From: an uncultured Kangiella sp.
GTDB taxonomy: Bacteria; Pseudomonadota; Gammaproteobacteria; Enterobacterales; Kangiellaceae
DNA: 64,000 nucleotides
NCBI GenBank assembly: GCA_947503435.1
Contig: CANNDL010000006.1
Coordinates: forward strand, 124,001-188,000
Direction of reading: 5' to 3'
Shown: positions 9,644 to 17,727 of the stretch, in pieces
Layout: each line of letters begins with the position of its first letter
How positions within the stretch are numbered: position 1 is the stretch's first letter
The notes under the pieces: model-generated
Databases searched by the model: none
Told to the model about the DNA's origin: nothing
What the model saw: only the letters and a program-made list of their open reading frames with translations
Program-made: the position numbers and the translations under genes

Positions 9644-10114
9644 TTAAAGGTCCTCAACAGCTTTAAGTACCTCGTCTGCGTGTCCTTTGACTTTTACTTT
9701 CCGCCACTCTTGACGTAATTTACCTGAAGCATCAATTAAAAAAGTACTGCGTTCGATGCCCATGTATTCTCGGCCATAAAGCTTTTTTAATTTAATCACT
9801 TCATAGGCATTGCACATGGTTTCATCTGGGTCCGATAAAAGTTCGAAAGGGAATTCATGTTTCTTTTTAAAATTTTCGTGTACTCGTACAGAATCTCGAG
9901 AAACCCCAAGAATATCTGTATTAAGACCTTGAAATTGCTTATAGAGATCACGGAAATTCTGCCCTTCGGTGGTGCAACCTGGGGTATTGTCTTTAGGATA
10001 AAAATAGATAACTAAGTTTTTGCCATTGAAATCTTTGAGTGAAAGCGTCTGCTCGCCGGTGGCTGCGTTAGAGAAATTGGGCGCTTTCTTATTGAGGTCT
10101 ATTTTTGTGGTCAC
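9644..10114 (-). CDS. bcp: Thioredoxin-dependent thiol peroxidase (Bcp/PrxQ)
   Basis: A 156-residue PrxQ-subfamily peroxiredoxin that reduces hydrogen and organic hydroperoxides. The peroxidatic cysteine is Cys47 in DNTPGCTTEGQ. E. coli Bcp has a second cysteine five residues later; here that position is not cysteine, and the only other one is Cys101 in DPDETMCNAY. The enzyme therefore either works as a 1-Cys form or resolves through Cys101. In enterobacteria bcp lies next to dapA, as here, where dapA starts 238 bases away on the other strand. That gap is AT-rich with no further gene visible. Confidence 0.92.
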   Translation of the reverse strand: MTTKIDLNKKAPNFSNAATGEQTLSLKDFNGKNLVIYFYPKDNTPGCTTEGQNFRDLYKQFQGLNTDILGVSRDSVRVHENFKKKHEFPFELLSDPDETMCNAYEVIKLKKLYGREYMGIERSTFLIDASGKLRQEWRKVKVKGHADEVLKAVEDL

Positions 10115-10351
10115 TATTTAGTCTATATCTAATTATAGAGAATAAAAGCCTTTAAGCTATTCGCTGTTTAAAAATCAAGCATTTCTATAAGATGCTTTTG
10201 ATTTAACTGTACGTTAGAAAAAATTAGATCGCAAGTATTAAATTATAGACTCGGATGGCTGTAAATAAGTGCTTATTTTTGCTTGTTTTTAGCGGTGGTC
10301 ATGGCTACCATATCGAGCTAATTACGCCGTTTTACGAATTTAGAACTTACC

Positions 10352-11239
10352 ATGAAGCTTTCCGGAAGTATTGTTGCTATCGTCACTCCTATGCGAAACT
10401 CTGATTGCTCTGTTGATTTAGAGCGACTCGGAGCTTTATGCGAGTGGCATATCGATCAAGGAACTACTGGAATAGTGGTAATGGGTACTACCGGCGAGTC
10501 GGCAACGGTATCCGAAGAAAAATATTTGGCAGCAATTGAAGCCACGGTTAAAAAAGTTGCTGGGCGCGTTCCAGTGATAGCAGGAACTGGTGCTATTTCA
10601 ACAGATAAAACTATTATATTGACTAATAAAGCTGCGGAATTGGGAGTAGATGCTGCCTTAGTGGTCACTCCTTATTACTGTAAGCCAAGCCAAAAAGGTT
10701 TAGTTCAGCACTTTAATGCGGTAGCTGATAACAGTAGAGTGCCAGTTATTCTCTATAATGTGCCTGGCCGGACCGCTTGTGATTTACTACCTGAAACTGT
10801 TGCGCAGCTGGCGGAACATCATAATATTATAGGGATTAAAGAAGCTACTGGCGATGTTTCAAGAGTTAAGGAACTTATTGCCAAGTGCGGGACTCCAATT
10901 CAGTTATTAAGTGGTGATGACGCTACAGCCAGAGAATTTATTGAGCAAGGCGGTCATGGTGTTATTTCGGTTACGGCCAATGTTGCACCAGCTTTAATGA
11001 GTGAAATGTGCCAATTGGCGTTGGATGGCAATTCAAAGCAGGCTGAGATAGTCGATCAAAAACTAGCTGGCTTACACCAGAATTTGTTTTTAGAAGCGAA
11101 TCCAATTCCGGTTAAGTGGGCTATGTTTGCTATGGGTCAGATAGAAAGTGCTATTCAATTACCATTAACAAGTTTAGATAAAGAATTTCAACCTGCTATT
11201 TTAAAAGCATTGGAAAAAGCAAATGTTAAAATACAATAA
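10352..11239 (+). CDS. dapA: 4-hydroxy-tetrahydrodipicolinate synthase
   Basis: A 295-residue (beta/alpha)8 aldolase that condenses pyruvate with aspartate semialdehyde, the first step of the diaminopimelate/lysine branch. The family motifs are intact: VMGTTGESATVS with the active-site threonines, LYNVPGRTACD with the catalytic tyrosine and arginine, and GIKEATGDVSR with the Schiff-base lysine. Length matches E. coli DapA (292). The downstream bamC start lies inside its 3' end (17-base overlap), so the two are translationally linked, the classical dapA-bamC (nlpB) pairing. Confidence 0.96.
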   Translation: MKLSGSIVAIVTPMRNSDCSVDLERLGALCEWHIDQGTTGIVVMGTTGESATVSEEKYLAAIEATVKKVAGRVPVIAGTGAISTDKTIILTNKAAELGVDAALVVTPYYCKPSQKGLVQHFNAVADNSRVPVILYNVPGRTACDLLPETVAQLAEHHNIIGIKEATGDVSRVKELIAKCGTPIQLLSGDDATAREFIEQGGHGVISVTANVAPALMSEMCQLALDGNSKQAEIVDQKLAGLHQNLFLEANPIPVKWAMFAMGQIESAIQLPLTSLDKEFQPAILKALEKANVKIQ

Positions 11240-12308
11240 ACAAAAATTATTACTTATATTAGCTGCTACAGGCAGTTTATCTCTTTCGGGTTGCAGTTGG
11301 TTTTCTGCCAATGATGGCAGTGAAGATATAGATGACTCTTATTTAAAAAGTCGTCAAGCCACTCAATTGCAAATACCAGCAGATGTTTCTGAAATTAAGC
11401 AAGAAGATAATTATCAAATTCCAGAAGGCGCTGTCATCGTTAATCGTGATCCTAAAGGTAAGCTTTTAGGTCTTGAGCCTCCACAACTATTATTAACTAG
11501 TGGTGATGGTGTGCGCGAAGATACCGAAGCAAAACATCCAACGGTTTGGTTGCGTGGGCAATCAGGACGGTTAGTTGAGTATTTTGATGGTTTTGTTGCT
11601 GCCCATAATATTCAGGTAGAAAATAAAGACAGCAAAAGTTTAAACACTTCTTGGTTAAGTGATGATGATGAAGGTCTAGGCGAAGGATTGGGTTCATATA
11701 ATATTGATAACCAGCGCCATAAATTTCAACTGGCTATGATAGCAGATAGCGGTAACGAGTTTGGTATCCAAGCAACTCATACTGCAAGTGAGCAAGAGAT
11801 AGAAGGGCAGTGGGTTGAAGTGCAAACATCCGATCGGGTGGCTAAACAATTTTTAAATCAATTTATTGGATATTATGACGGCGTTAGAGATGGCGAGGCG
11901 CGCGCTAGAATTCTGGCGGAAGGGGTTATTGACACTCGTTTAGGTACCAACTCACAAGGTCACATCGCAATGGTTTCTGAGCGTGACATGCAATCGATTT
12001 GGCAGCAAACTCCTGCGGTTTTAAACTTCTTGAATTTACCAATTGTAGATAGAGATCAGTCGCAAAATACTTTTTACTTTAAAGTTGAAGAGGCTTCTGG
12101 TTTTTTTGCATCCATCTTTAGTGATAATAAAGAAGCGAAAGTTAAATTAGAACCAGGAAATTATCGTTTGCAGTTGGAAGCGCTATCTCAGGGTGGTACC
12201 AGCATCAGCTTTACTGATGAAGATGGAATTCGTTTATCGCCAACTTTAGTAGGGCAGATATACCCCAATTTTAAAGCTGCATACAGAAGTCGTGAAGCTC
12301 AACAATAA
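11223..12308 (+). CDS. bamC: Outer membrane assembly lipoprotein BamC
   Basis: A 361-residue lipoprotein component of the BAM outer-membrane protein insertase. The signal peptide ends in SLSLSGC, lipidating Cys24. The unstructured N-terminal stretch with DDSYLKSRQATQLQIPADV corresponds to the region that in E. coli wraps BamD, and two helix-grip domains follow (about 90-210 and 225-345). Local identity to E. coli is modest apart from the N-terminal signature, and position after dapA adds support. The start is the ATG inside dapA; an intrinsic terminator follows the stop. Confidence 0.88.
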   Translation: MLKYNKQKLLLILAATGSLSLSGCSWFSANDGSEDIDDSYLKSRQATQLQIPADVSEIKQEDNYQIPEGAVIVNRDPKGKLLGLEPPQLLLTSGDGVREDTEAKHPTVWLRGQSGRLVEYFDGFVAAHNIQVENKDSKSLNTSWLSDDDEGLGEGLGSYNIDNQRHKFQLAMIADSGNEFGIQATHTASEQEIEGQWVEVQTSDRVAKQFLNQFIGYYDGVRDGEARARILAEGVIDTRLGTNSQGHIAMVSERDMQSIWQQTPAVLNFLNLPIVDRDQSQNTFYFKVEEASGFFASIFSDNKEAKVKLEPGNYRLQLEALSQGGTSISFTDEDGIRLSPTLVGQIYPNFKAAYRSREAQQ

Positions 12309-12319
12309 TTAAATTTGAA

Positions 12320-12343
12320 AAGCCGCTAAAAGCGGCTTTATTT
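12320..12343 (+). terminator. Intrinsic terminator after bamC
   Basis: AAGCCGCT, an AAA loop and AGCGGCTT form a perfect 8-bp hairpin followed by TATTTATG. The tail runs directly into the ATG of the MBL hydrolase, so this hairpin occupies the place where a ribosome binding site would be. Confidence 0.8.
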
Positions 12344-13132
12344 ATGGCTATATCTACTTCCTCTCATTTATTTAAAGTTGCTTCTTTGGGTTCTGGCTCT
12401 AAAGGCAATGCAACATTGATTTCTGCTGGATCTACCAATATCTTAATTGATTGCGGCTTTACGGTTAAAGAAACCTTAAAGCGGTTTGAATTACTGGAAT
12501 TTGACTCTGCTAACTTGAATGCAATATTGGTGACTCACGAGCATCAAGATCACATTAAAGGAGCAGGTGCTTTAAGTCGTCGACTTAAAATACCTGTATA
12601 TGCTACCCAAGGTACTTATTTAAGTGGGAAACTAGGAGAATGCAAGCTCTATCAGAGGGTGAGTCCTTTTGATTATTTGCAATTGAATGACCTTTCAATT
12701 GAATCTTTTTCAGTACCTCATGATGCAAGAGAGCCTTGCCAGTTTGTTATTGAGTACCAAGCTAAACGACTAGGGGTTGTTAGCGATTTAGGTTCAATTA
12801 CTTTACCTATTGTAGAAAAAATGCAAAGTTGCCATGCCTTATTGTTAGAAATGAATCACGATTATGAAATGCTCATGGCTGGCCCCTATCCATACTCTTT
12901 AAAACAGAGAGTAGGAGGTTCTTTGGGCCATTTAAATAATCAGCAGTCAATAGAGCTATTACAAAAGTTGAACTATGATAAGTTAGAGTTCGTAGTGGCG
13001 ACTCATTTAAGCGAGCAAAATAACTGCCCTGAATTGGTTACAAAGCTACTTGAAAATAACTTAGGTAATAATAACGTTAGATACGAGGTTGCATGCCAGC
13101 AAAAAGGCATAAGCTGGTTAACTATAAATTAA
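12344..13132 (+). CDS. YycJ-like MBL-fold metallo-hydrolase
   Basis: A 262-residue cytoplasmic metallo-beta-lactamase-fold protein. The N-terminal FKVASLGSGSKGNATLI and the metal-binding HEHQDH (about residues 65-70) identify the YycJ/WalJ-like branch; later ligands appear as LLEMNHD and VVATHLSEQN. In the few studied members the activity is a 5'-to-3' DNA exonuclease or it is unknown, so no reaction is assigned. The ATG directly abuts the bamC terminator, leaving no visible Shine-Dalgarno. The stop shares TTAA with the convergent histidine kinase gene. Confidence 0.85.
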   Translation: MAISTSSHLFKVASLGSGSKGNATLISAGSTNILIDCGFTVKETLKRFELLEFDSANLNAILVTHEHQDHIKGAGALSRRLKIPVYATQGTYLSGKLGECKLYQRVSPFDYLQLNDLSIESFSVPHDAREPCQFVIEYQAKRLGVVSDLGSITLPIVEKMQSCHALLLEMNHDYEMLMAGPYPYSLKQRVGGSLGHLNNQQSIELLQKLNYDKLEFVVATHLSEQNNCPELVTKLLENNLGNNNVRYEVACQQKGISWLTIN

Positions 13133-14445
13133 GCTTCAATTGTTATCGGTAACCGAAGAGAAAAATCTGCTCCACCCAGCGTCTCGCTATCCCTTACTTC
13201 GATAGCTCCCTTGTGACGATCGGCAATTCCCCTAACTATTGCGAGCCCAAGTCCGGCACCTCCTGAATCTCTGCTTCGGCTATGATCAAGTCGGGTAAAT
13301 GGTTCAAAAATACGCTCTCGTTTGCCCGGAGGCACTCCGCTACCATCATCTTCAACGTTGATCACAAGAGTATTGCCATCTTTTTTAGCGGTTATAGCTA
13401 CTTTTGAGAAGCTAAATTTTGCAGCGTTTCTAATCAGATTTAAAATAGCTCTTTCGATTAACTTTTGGTCTTGTAAACATTCGATTCCAGAATCAGGCAT
13501 TATCTGCACGTTAAAAGTTTTCTTTGAATATAAAGGTGAAACTTTTTTCACGGCAGCCTCGATTAAGTGAATAATATTAAATTTATCGAGGCTAAGAGCT
13601 TGCTGACCATCTTTCAAGCGAGAATAGTCGAGGACTTCTTTTACTAAAGAATCCAGCTCTTCGAGCGAATCTTCTATGTCGGTTTTTAGTTGTTCCGAGC
13701 GTGTTTGGTCTTGCTCACTTGTAAGTAAGTCAATGGCAAAAGTGATTCTGGCCATTGGACCTCTAAACTCGTGAGCGACCGCATGCATCAAATCGCGTTG
13801 GCTCCGCAGATTATGTTTATGTTCTGCTTGTAGCTGATGAATTTTTTCGACTAACTCAGGAGTATTTTCGGTGACATTTCGAATCACATCATTTTTCTTC
13901 TCTATATACATACTTGAAGAAACATAATTAATGGCTTGATGGGCAGGCTGCAATCGCGAGCGTAAATAGTTATAAGCTCCCCATAAACTAACGCCATTAA
14001 ACAAAATTAAGAGAATTATGTAAGCAATTCCATCTCTGGCATTGACCGCATCATAAGCTTCAGAGTAAGGACCAAGCACTAAGTAACTTTGTTCGTTGAG
14101 TTTCAAGATTCCAATCGGCCCATCTTCATTTTCCACATAAACCTTATATCTTTCTTTAGAAAGTTCGTCTTGAATCTCAGTGGATAGCTCTAATTCAGAT
14201 GGCCTTTTTTGTTTGATATCTTGATTTAAATCGAAGCTTGCTCTATCAACTATAGCTTTAGAGAATCGATATTCATTTGAAGCTAATCGGATATTTAAGT
14301 CGAGTAAATCGCTTCGGACTTCTTGCTGTGCTTTATTATAGTCGAGGTCGGCTGACCAAGGAAAATAAACGTAAAATAGCAAAATGCCAGCGATCGCATT
14401 AACGAGCACTAAAATGGCAGTGAAAATAGCGAGTTGCTTTTTCAT
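13129..14445 (-). CDS. RstB-like sensor histidine kinase
   Basis: A 438-residue transmembrane kinase. TM1 (about 6-28) and TM2 (about 140-160) bracket a periplasmic sensor domain of about 110 residues. A HAMP-like linker leads to the dimerisation helix with HAVAHEFRGPMARI (phosphorylated His225). The ATP domain has NLIRNAAKF (N box), VEDDGSGVPP (G1), ERIFEPF (F box) and GGAGLGLAIVRG (G2), so it should be active. The gene follows its response regulator with a 4-base overlap. The E(F/L)RGPxARxxF pattern and gene order suggest the RstB group, but the signal is unknown. Confidence 0.83.
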   Translation of the reverse strand: MKKQLAIFTAILVLVNAIAGILLFYVYFPWSADLDYNKAQQEVRSDLLDLNIRLASNEYRFSKAIVDRASFDLNQDIKQKRPSELELSTEIQDELSKERYKVYVENEDGPIGILKLNEQSYLVLGPYSEAYDAVNARDGIAYIILLILFNGVSLWGAYNYLRSRLQPAHQAINYVSSSMYIEKKNDVIRNVTENTPELVEKIHQLQAEHKHNLRSQRDLMHAVAHEFRGPMARITFAIDLLTSEQDQTRSEQLKTDIEDSLEELDSLVKEVLDYSRLKDGQQALSLDKFNIIHLIEAAVKKVSPLYSKKTFNVQIMPDSGIECLQDQKLIERAILNLIRNAAKFSFSKVAITAKKDGNTLVINVEDDGSGVPPGKRERIFEPFTRLDHSRSRDSGGAGLGLAIVRGIADRHKGAIEVRDSETLGGADFSLRLPITIEA

Positions 14446-15131
14446 TGGGCCAGTAAATACCCTTGACCACGAATGGTTTTAATAATGTAGGGAGTTTTTG
14501 GGTCGTCGCCTAATTTTTTTCTTAATCGAGAAATCCGTAAATCAATACTCCGATCAAGGCCATCATATTCGAGCCTGAAAGTTTTTCTATGCAGTTCTTC
14601 GCGGCTGATCACCGCACCAGATTGTTCTGCGAGCAGCCAAAGCAGATTGTATTCGGCAGTTGTTAGGTGAACATTAGTGCCATCTACTCTTACTGAGCGG
14701 CTTTTAGGATCAATAATTACCTTACCGGCTTGAATAATTGAAGAGGCAGTGGGGGAGTTCTCGTACGATTCGAGCCGTCTGAGTAGAGCCCTTAAATGAG
14801 CCAATAGAACTCGCGGCTTTGTGGGCTTAGTTAAGTAGTCGTCGGCACCTGTTTCAAGGCCCACCACTTCATCAATGTCATTATCCATTGCCGTCAGCAT
14901 TAAAATTGGACCTTGATAAAAGTCTCTGACTTGTCGGCAAACCATAAGGCCATCAGCACCTGGAAGCATAATATCAAGAATCATAGCAAGAGGCGGATTA
15001 TTACGCGCATACTCGATGGCGTCGTTACCATTATCTATAATGGTAACGTCGAAATCATTGATTCGAAGGAATTCTGCGGTTAAAGCTGATAATTTATGGT
15101 CATCTTCAACTAATAAAATGGTATTGTTCAT
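14442..15131 (-). CDS. RstA-like OmpR-family response regulator
   Basis: A 229-residue two-domain regulator. The receiver domain has the acidic pair at residues 10-11, phosphoacceptor Asp53 in ILDIMLPGADG and the conserved lysine in YLTKPTKPR. The C-terminal winged helix (about 130-229) includes LTTAEYNLLWLLAEQSG and RSIDLRISRLRKKLGD, typical of OmpR-type DNA binding. It is the first gene of the pair with the histidine kinase. The TonB-fusion gene diverges from it across 154 bases, making that gene a plausible target, but no direct repeat clear enough to call a binding site was found. Confidence 0.87.
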   Translation of the reverse strand: MNNTILLVEDDHKLSALTAEFLRINDFDVTIIDNGNDAIEYARNNPPLAMILDIMLPGADGLMVCRQVRDFYQGPILMLTAMDNDIDEVVGLETGADDYLTKPTKPRVLLAHLRALLRRLESYENSPTASSIIQAGKVIIDPKSRSVRVDGTNVHLTTAEYNLLWLLAEQSGAVISREELHRKTFRLEYDGLDRSIDLRISRLRKKLGDDPKTPYIIKTIRGQGYLLAQ

Positions 15132-15284
15132 GAAAAGTGTTTTTCTATTTGTTATTTAATTCTAAAATTACTAATAAAACAATAAGTTACAGCCATCATA
15201 TATTACTTGCAATTAAAGGTGTAGTCCTTAAAATAGTTTTGTGAATAAGTACTATTTTTCTTAAGAGATATTCCAAAAAATACG

Positions 15285-16538
15285 ATGAATAAAATATTAT
15301 CCTTTAGTTTTACTGTTTTACTATTTTTAGCTTGCCTACCTTCAACATTACATTCAGCAGCCAACATTACTGTTGGAAGCACTAGTTTGCAGTTAAATGG
15401 TATAGCCATACAAAGCGAATTACGCAGCGATTGGTTTATTAATGCCCTGTATCTTTCAGCTAAAAGTACCAATCCTGATGCTATCTTGTCTGATATTAGC
15501 CCTAAACGTATGGAAATGAAAGTTTTAGCGGATAATTTAACCGGTAGACGTCTTAAAAGATTCTGGGTTGAACGAATTCGCAATAACAATGAGCCAAGCT
15601 CAGTATTAGCATTAGCTAAGCAAGTAAGAAACTTTGCTAATGTAATGGGGCAGAATCTAGTAGCCAATGACGTTATTGCTATTGATTTTATTCCTGGCTC
15701 ATCTACTAGAGTAAGCATAAATGGTTCTTTAAGTGCGGAGTTATCTCCTGAATTATTTAATATGATTTTGAAAAGTTGGATTGGAGAGCGTCCGCCTTCA
15801 AATGAATTTAAAGATGCCATTTTAGGCGAGTCGAATTTCGATAGTTTGTTAACTCGTTACCAATCAATCCAACCCTCTGAAGCACGTATTGCTCACTTCG
15901 ATACAAAGCTACAAGAAGAGATCGCAAAGCAACAAAAAGCAGATGAAGAAAAGCGTCTAGCAGAAGAAAGAAAAATTGCTGAAGCAAAGGCCGCAGAAGA
16001 AGCGAAGCTTCGCCAGCAAGAGGTTGCGAACGAAGAAGCAAGGCAAGCTCAATTAGCTGCTCAAGCAAAGGTGCAAGAAGAAGCAAAGCAACAAGAACTT
16101 GAGCGAAAAAGACTTGCTGAAGAGGCTCGTATAGCGGAAGAAGAAGCTTCTAAACCTCCGGTTGTTGAAGTTCCAGCAGGACCTTCTCCAGAAGAAATTG
16201 CACAAATTAAATCTTCTTATACCCGAGCTATTCAAAGGCACTACAGTCCTCATTTCAACTATCCCACTCGTGAACTTATGAAAAGACACGGTAGTTCAGT
16301 ATTCAGTCGCCCTAGAAAAGGACGTACTCACGGTACTGTTAATATTAGTGTTGAAGTTGATCGAGATGGAGATTTAGTGAGCGGTGGTGTAGTTAAAAGC
16401 TCTGGCGAGAAAATTTTAGATGAGGCTGTACAAAAAGCTTTATTCGATGCGGTTCCTTTTCCAGCAATGCCATCTGAACTTGAGGATGAGACGTTTGAAA
16501 CGGTCTTGTCGATTGAGATTCCTGCTCCAACTCGATAA
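15285..16538 (+). CDS. Periplasmic chalcone-isomerase-like / coiled-coil / TonB C-terminal fusion protein
   Basis: A 417-residue exported protein with three parts. A cleavable-looking signal (about 1-24, THSA-like end near LPSTLHSA) is followed by a domain (about 28-182) resembling the bacterial chalcone-isomerase-like (Chalcone_3) fold: LQLNGIAIQSE, INALYLSAK, DVIAIDFIPGSSTRVSINGS, WIGERPPSNEFKDAILGE. An alanine/glutamate/lysine-rich coiled coil (about 205-285) resembles TolA domain II. The last ~110 residues are a TonB/TolA C-terminal domain with GTVNISVEVDRDGDLVSGGV and ILDEAVQKALFDAVPFPAMP. There is no N-terminal membrane anchor like that of TonB or TolA, so it may be fully periplasmic. 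No exbB/exbD or tolQ/tolR gene is nearby. Partner and role unknown. Confidence 0.72.
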   Translation: MNKILSFSFTVLLFLACLPSTLHSAANITVGSTSLQLNGIAIQSELRSDWFINALYLSAKSTNPDAILSDISPKRMEMKVLADNLTGRRLKRFWVERIRNNNEPSSVLALAKQVRNFANVMGQNLVANDVIAIDFIPGSSTRVSINGSLSAELSPELFNMILKSWIGERPPSNEFKDAILGESNFDSLLTRYQSIQPSEARIAHFDTKLQEEIAKQQKADEEKRLAEERKIAEAKAAEEAKLRQQEVANEEARQAQLAAQAKVQEEAKQQELERKRLAEEARIAEEEASKPPVVEVPAGPSPEEIAQIKSSYTRAIQRHYSPHFNYPTRELMKRHGSSVFSRPRKGRTHGTVNISVEVDRDGDLVSGGVVKSSGEKILDEAVQKALFDAVPFPAMPSELEDETFETVLSIEIPAPTR

Positions 16539-16559
16539 GTTAGCTAATACATTACTTTG

Positions 16560-16587
16560 AGGGGCTCAGTTGTAGCCCCTTTATTTT
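16560..16587 (+). terminator. Intrinsic terminator after the TonB fusion gene
   Basis: AGGGGCT and AGCCCCT pair across a CAGTTGT loop and are followed by TTATTTT, 20 bases after the stop codon. Confidence 0.85.
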
Positions 16588-16607
16588 AACTAAAAGAATT
16601 TGTAACT

Positions 16608-17717
16608 ATGCATATTAATCAAAACTTTGATAGCGGCAATATCTTAGTCAAAGATATTCAAAATAACTCTGCAACTTTAGCCATTCGAACTGATACCAAT
16701 TCAGAGTTCAAACAATGGTTTCATTTTAAGCTTAACGGTAAAGTCGGCGACTCATATGATTTTGTGGTAGCAAACGCTTCCGAATGTTCTTACGAAAAAG
16801 GGTGGGATAACTATCAAGTGGCTGCCTCTTATGATGGTGATTATTGGTTTCGAATAGATACTCAATATGAAGCAAAACAATTGAAGTTTAAGCATACTCT
16901 AGAACACAATAGTATTTTCTTTGCCTATTTTGCTCCTTATTCTTATCAGCGTCACCAACAATTAATTCATAATGCTCAGCATTCAGCCTTATGCCAGCAT
17001 CTAGTATTAGGTGAGACCGTTCAAGGTAGGACCATAGATTTACTCCAAATTGGAGACGCTAACAAAAAACCTCTTTGGGTCACTGCTCGACAGCATCCAG
17101 GCGAAACGATGGCTGAATGGTGTGCAGAAGGACTAATTGATCAACTATTAGATGATAACAATGCTGTTGCGCGAAAAATGCTTAATGAGTACTGTTTTTA
17201 TATTGTTCCTAATATGAATCCAGATGGTTCAGTAAATGGTAATTTACGTTCGAATTATGCAGGCGCTAATTTGAATCGGGAATGGATGGAGCCAAGTATT
17301 GAAAAGAGCCCAGAAGTTTTTTATGTGAGACAAAAGATGCAAAAAACTGGCGTAGCTGGTTATTTAGATTTGCATGGCGATGAGGGCTTACCTTATATTT
17401 TTGTAGCTGGTTGTGAAGGCAATCCAAGTTTTAATGAAGCGTTGGCTCAACAAGAGGCAAACTTTTCTGAAAACCTGAAGCTTATTAATCCTGATTTTCA
17501 AACGGAGTATGGGTACCCTAAAGACGAGCCAGGAAAAGCTAATTTAACAGTGGCTAGTAATTGGGTTGGAGAAAATTTTAATTGTTTAGCTTTGACCCTA
17601 GAAATGCCATTTAAGGATAATGCAAATATTTCCGATGCGGATACAGGTTGGTCTCCGGAACGTAGTTATATTCTTGGAGGATCTTTATTAACTGCTCTGT
17701 TTCAGACATTAAGTTAG
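16608..17717 (+). CDS. M14 family cytosolic-type zinc carboxypeptidase
   Basis: A 369-residue protein without a signal peptide. An N-terminal beta-rich domain (about 1-125) precedes the M14 catalytic domain, as in the cytosolic carboxypeptidase (CCP/AGBL-like) subgroup. Zinc ligands are in RQHPGETMAEW (His, Glu) and LDLHGDEG (His); substrate-binding NMNPDGSVNGNLRSNYAGANLNREW and the catalytic Glu in LALTLEMPF are present. It should remove C-terminal residues from peptides. It precedes the saccharopine dehydrogenase by 10 bases and is probably cotranscribed with it. Confidence 0.88.
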   Translation: MHINQNFDSGNILVKDIQNNSATLAIRTDTNSEFKQWFHFKLNGKVGDSYDFVVANASECSYEKGWDNYQVAASYDGDYWFRIDTQYEAKQLKFKHTLEHNSIFFAYFAPYSYQRHQQLIHNAQHSALCQHLVLGETVQGRTIDLLQIGDANKKPLWVTARQHPGETMAEWCAEGLIDQLLDDNNAVARKMLNEYCFYIVPNMNPDGSVNGNLRSNYAGANLNREWMEPSIEKSPEVFYVRQKMQKTGVAGYLDLHGDEGLPYIFVAGCEGNPSFNEALAQQEANFSENLKLINPDFQTEYGYPKDEPGKANLTVASNWVGENFNCLALTLEMPFKDNANISDADTGWSPERSYILGGSLLTALFQTLS

Positions 17718-17727
17718 AGAATTTAGT

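Noticed and set aside
10263-10278. AAATAAG-TG-CTTATTT inverted repeat upstream of dapA
   Set aside because: AT-rich 7-bp arms of this kind are frequent in this AT-rich genome, and no known regulator site of this form could be matched.
15203-15820. 205-residue minus-strand ORF opposite the TonB-fusion gene
   Set aside because: The plus-strand protein has a signal peptide and recognisable domains; the antisense ORF has none.
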